This document shows positions 5,321-7,129 of a stretch of DNA of 7,129 nucleotides, piece by piece (position 1 is the first letter of the stretch; each line of letters starts with the position of its first letter). The stretch covers positions 1 to 7,129 of the forward strand of contig CACZNZ010000566.1 of assembly GCA_902782625.1 (NCBI GenBank). The letters are read 5' to 3'. This DNA comes from an uncultured Lachnospiraceae bacterium. Lineage in GTDB: Bacteria > Bacillota > Clostridia > Lachnospirales > Lachnospiraceae. A program made the position numbers and the translations under genes. The notes under the pieces were generated by a model. That model saw only the letters and a program-made list of their open reading frames with translations, searched no databases and had not been told where the DNA came from.

Positions 5321-6994
5321 CTACCTTATTCTCCAGTTATGATCACATTCTGGTGTCAAAACACCATTTTTAACATGGATGATGTAGTCGCTGATCAGTT
5401 CCCGGATGCCTCCGATGTCGCCTCGTATATCCATTTCTACTAGCTCGGGTAGATCATCTTTGGAATAAATCTCTCCGGGTATCAGCACATAACTGTTTGC
5501 ATTGTAGTTATTAAGAGCAAGTACAAATGTTTCTTTTTCGTCTACGGGTGTCCCGTCTGGCCATGTGAGATTCTTTATCCGTTCTCCGACAGGTTGGGAA
5601 AGATCAATCTCGTAGGCAACGCCTTGGAACATCAGATAGTTGTAGGATGGAAAGTCGGGGTTCGCACTAATGCCAGGTTTCTTCGGGTCTGTTGTACTAT
5701 AGTATCCTGCTGTCCATTCCATGAACTTCTTCAATTGGGCGCCGTTCATCCGAACGGTATAAAGTGTATTATCGAAGCTGAAGATTCGGGCTGTGTCATA
5801 CAGATGGATTTCCCCCTCTTCCAGATTAGACTTCGGATCGCACAAGGGTGCCGTGGAAACCTTTGCTCCTGAATAATGAAGCTGAACCTGGTTAATGAGA
5901 TCAACCAGCGCAGTGTCCTGGACCTGTGCCAATGGCAGTTCTGTTTGAGAAAGCATTTCTTCTGAAGAAGCATCATTTGCAATTAAGGGGCCGCCTTTTA
6001 AAACTCCAATTACTTTTTCAGATTCTTTCAAGGCAGCCTGATGGTCCTCTTCCAGCATTTTTTCCATTGCCGGGTCCGGTTCATATTTATCAATGCAAAT
6101 GCTTTGTGCTTTCTTTTTTGTCAACTTCCAGCTACTTCCGTCTGCCGTTAAGGAAAGATCGATCACCGACATTGTCTGCGCCATATTTTTGTTTTGTACC
6201 ACAAGCACACCGTTGATATTCATGGACTCGATCTGTTTATGTTCGTGGGAAGAGACCATGACGTCAAATTCCGGACATGCATTGCAAATGTCCGTCACGC
6301 CGGAATTGGGAACTCCGTATTCATTTTCAATACCCATGTGAAATACACCGACCAACACGTCATATTTGCCGTTTATTATATCAAGGATTTTTCGAGTTTC
6401 CGTCAGAGGATCCGTCACCTTGCATTTTTTCAGATTATTTTCATCCCAATGAGAAATGTTCGGCGTTACCATTCCGATGACTGCTACATTTACACCGTCC
6501 ACCTCGAAGATTTTATAGCCTGCTGCAATCGGTTTTCCTGACTCATCATATACATTGCCTGTCAATACATTTGCATCCAGATCGGCAATCGTCTTGCGCA
6601 ACGCGTCCATCCCGAAGTTATATTCGTGGTTTCCGGTAACCCAGACATCATAATTCATCTGGTTCATCGCCTGAACCATAGGATGGACCCCATCTCTGTG
6701 AACGAAGAAATCCGCAAAATTTCCCTGAATCAGGTCGCCCGCGTCCACCAGCAAAGTCTGATCTGTCCGATAAGCATCAATCGCTGTTTTTAATTGCGCC
6801 GCACTGCCGCTTCTGTTTTCGCTGTTCGTTGTGTAATCCCATGGGACAAATTTACCATGCAGGTCGCTGGTAGCCAGGATCCTGACAGAACGCGTATTCC
6901 CGCCGACATCACCGCCGGCAGATTCATTTTTTTCGCATGCCGCAAAAGCCAGTACTGAAAAAAGTACAGCAATGAGCGTTATTGCTCTTCTCAT
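5321..6994 (-). CDS. CpdB-like 2',3'-cyclic-nucleotide phosphodiesterase / nucleotidase lipoprotein
   Basis: The protein has 557 residues, with the ATG at 6994 preceded by AGGAG (7003-7007) at 8 nt. The N-terminus has a hydrophobic segment ending LAFAAC, a lipobox with Cys20, so it should be a lipoprotein on the outer face of the membrane. The metallophosphoesterase motifs are in order: SDLHG (D44, H46), DAGD (84-87), GNHE (121-124), FHMG (H219) and SHEH (249-252), giving the two-metal site. The C-terminal half (about 345-540) has the nucleotidase substrate-domain signature around ARIFSFDNTLYTVRMNG. GNHEYNFG carries Asn where UshA-type 5'-nucleotidases have the catalytic-dyad Asp (GNHEFD); CpdB/YfkN-type enzymes have GNHEFNYG, so this subfamily is favoured. 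The expected role is scavenging phosphate and nucleosides from extracellular nucleotides. It is shorter than CpdB (about 650 residues). The third-block Gly is Ser (SHEH), which should not affect the metal ligands. Confidence 0.88.
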   Translation of the reverse strand: MRRAITLIAVLFSVLAFAACEKNESAGGDVGGNTRSVRILATSDLHGKFVPWDYTTNSENRSGSAAQLKTAIDAYRTDQTLLVDAGDLIQGNFADFFVHRDGVHPMVQAMNQMNYDVWVTGNHEYNFGMDALRKTIADLDANVLTGNVYDESGKPIAAGYKIFEVDGVNVAVIGMVTPNISHWDENNLKKCKVTDPLTETRKILDIINGKYDVLVGVFHMGIENEYGVPNSGVTDICNACPEFDVMVSSHEHKQIESMNINGVLVVQNKNMAQTMSVIDLSLTADGSSWKLTKKKAQSICIDKYEPDPAMEKMLEEDHQAALKESEKVIGVLKGGPLIANDASSEEMLSQTELPLAQVQDTALVDLINQVQLHYSGAKVSTAPLCDPKSNLEEGEIHLYDTARIFSFDNTLYTVRMNGAQLKKFMEWTAGYYSTTDPKKPGISANPDFPSYNYLMFQGVAYEIDLSQPVGERIKNLTWPDGTPVDEKETFVLALNNYNANSYVLIPGEIYSKDDLPELVEMDIRGDIGGIRELISDYIIHVKNGVLTPECDHNWRIR

Positions 6995-7129
6995 AGATGA
7001 TTCTCCTCATTTTCTATCTTAAAAATCAGGATACGCTCCCGTTTGTCATCTCCCTCAAACAGATCCCTGCAGTCAATCTCGTCAAAATACATCATCTCAT
7101 CAATTGTCATCAGATAAGAAATGTATTCA
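6991..7129 (-). CDS. C-terminal end of an unidentified protein, translationally coupled to the phosphoesterase
   Basis: A minus-strand frame enters at the right edge and runs 45 complete codons to TGA at 6993-6991. That stop shares ATGA with the start codon of the phosphoesterase (6994), and the downstream AGGAG (7003-7007) lies inside this frame. The 4-nt overlap with an internal RBS is the standard sign of an operon with coupled translation. The visible tail is acidic (TIDEMMYFDEIDCRDLFEG, then a charged stretch ending NEENHL). It is too short to assign to a family. Confidence 0.65.
   Translation of the reverse strand, partial: EYISYLMTIDEMMYFDEIDCRDLFEGDDKRERILIFKIENEENHL

Noticed and set aside
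5594..6541. Plus-strand open frames opposite the phosphoesterase gene
   Set aside because: The metallophosphoesterase motifs run without break on the minus strand; the plus frames have no independent support.

Overview
The window looks like chromosomal DNA of a low-to-moderate GC anaerobe of the Bacillota, most likely class Clostridia and plausibly gut-associated. The evidence is strong AGGAGG-type ribosome sites, use of a TTG start, a Sec-exported protein with the Lys-rich Ig-like (Big2-type) and Cys/His-ribbon modules typical of clostridial surface proteins, a stand-alone PucR-family regulator, and a lipobox-bearing phosphoesterase. Genus cannot be fixed from the sequence alone.

Layout from left to right. 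(1) 1-317, minus: the N-terminal 105 codons of an unrecognised cytoplasmic protein with a CxxC motif. (2) 318-694: no intact gene, but a GGTACC-type palindrome (361-375), a long hairpin (464-507), a 5'-truncated copy of a small gene (538-655) and a hairpin behind the next gene (659-683). (3) 695-3595, minus: a 966-residue secreted protein whose centre looks like an aerolysin/ETX-MTX2-type beta-pore-forming module, followed by Ig-like, Cys/His-ribbon, FN3-like and Big2-like modules. (4) 3596-4091: its promoter, a second copy of the long hairpin, an intact 52-codon gene (3770-3928, minus) of which 538-655 is the damaged relative, and a divergent intergenic region. (5) 4092-5261, plus: a PucR-family transcription regulator. 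(6) 5239-5304: a nested inverted repeat between convergent genes. (7) 5321-6994, minus: a CpdB-like 2',3'-cyclic phosphodiesterase/nucleotidase lipoprotein. It is translationally coupled (ATGA overlap) to the end of another minus-strand gene that enters from the right edge.

Two repeat systems tie the window together. The first is a pair of direct repeats of about 195 bp (461-655 and 3693-3884, about 90% identical by hand alignment) that bracket the toxin-like gene. Each carries a hairpin plus all or part of the small gene, so the toxin-like gene sits like a cassette between them. The second is a short palindromic family, GGTACC(A/T)GGTACC, with three exact copies and one variant, all in non-coding DNA or at the very 3' ends of genes. 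One copy supplies the last codons of the PucR-family gene. No tRNA, rRNA, CRISPR array, transposase or riboswitch was recognised.

The genes do not form one evident pathway. The PucR-family regulator is transcribed away from the small gene and the toxin-like gene and could control itself or them from the shared intergenic region, but this is inference. The phosphoesterase belongs to a separate minus-strand operon continuing beyond the window.
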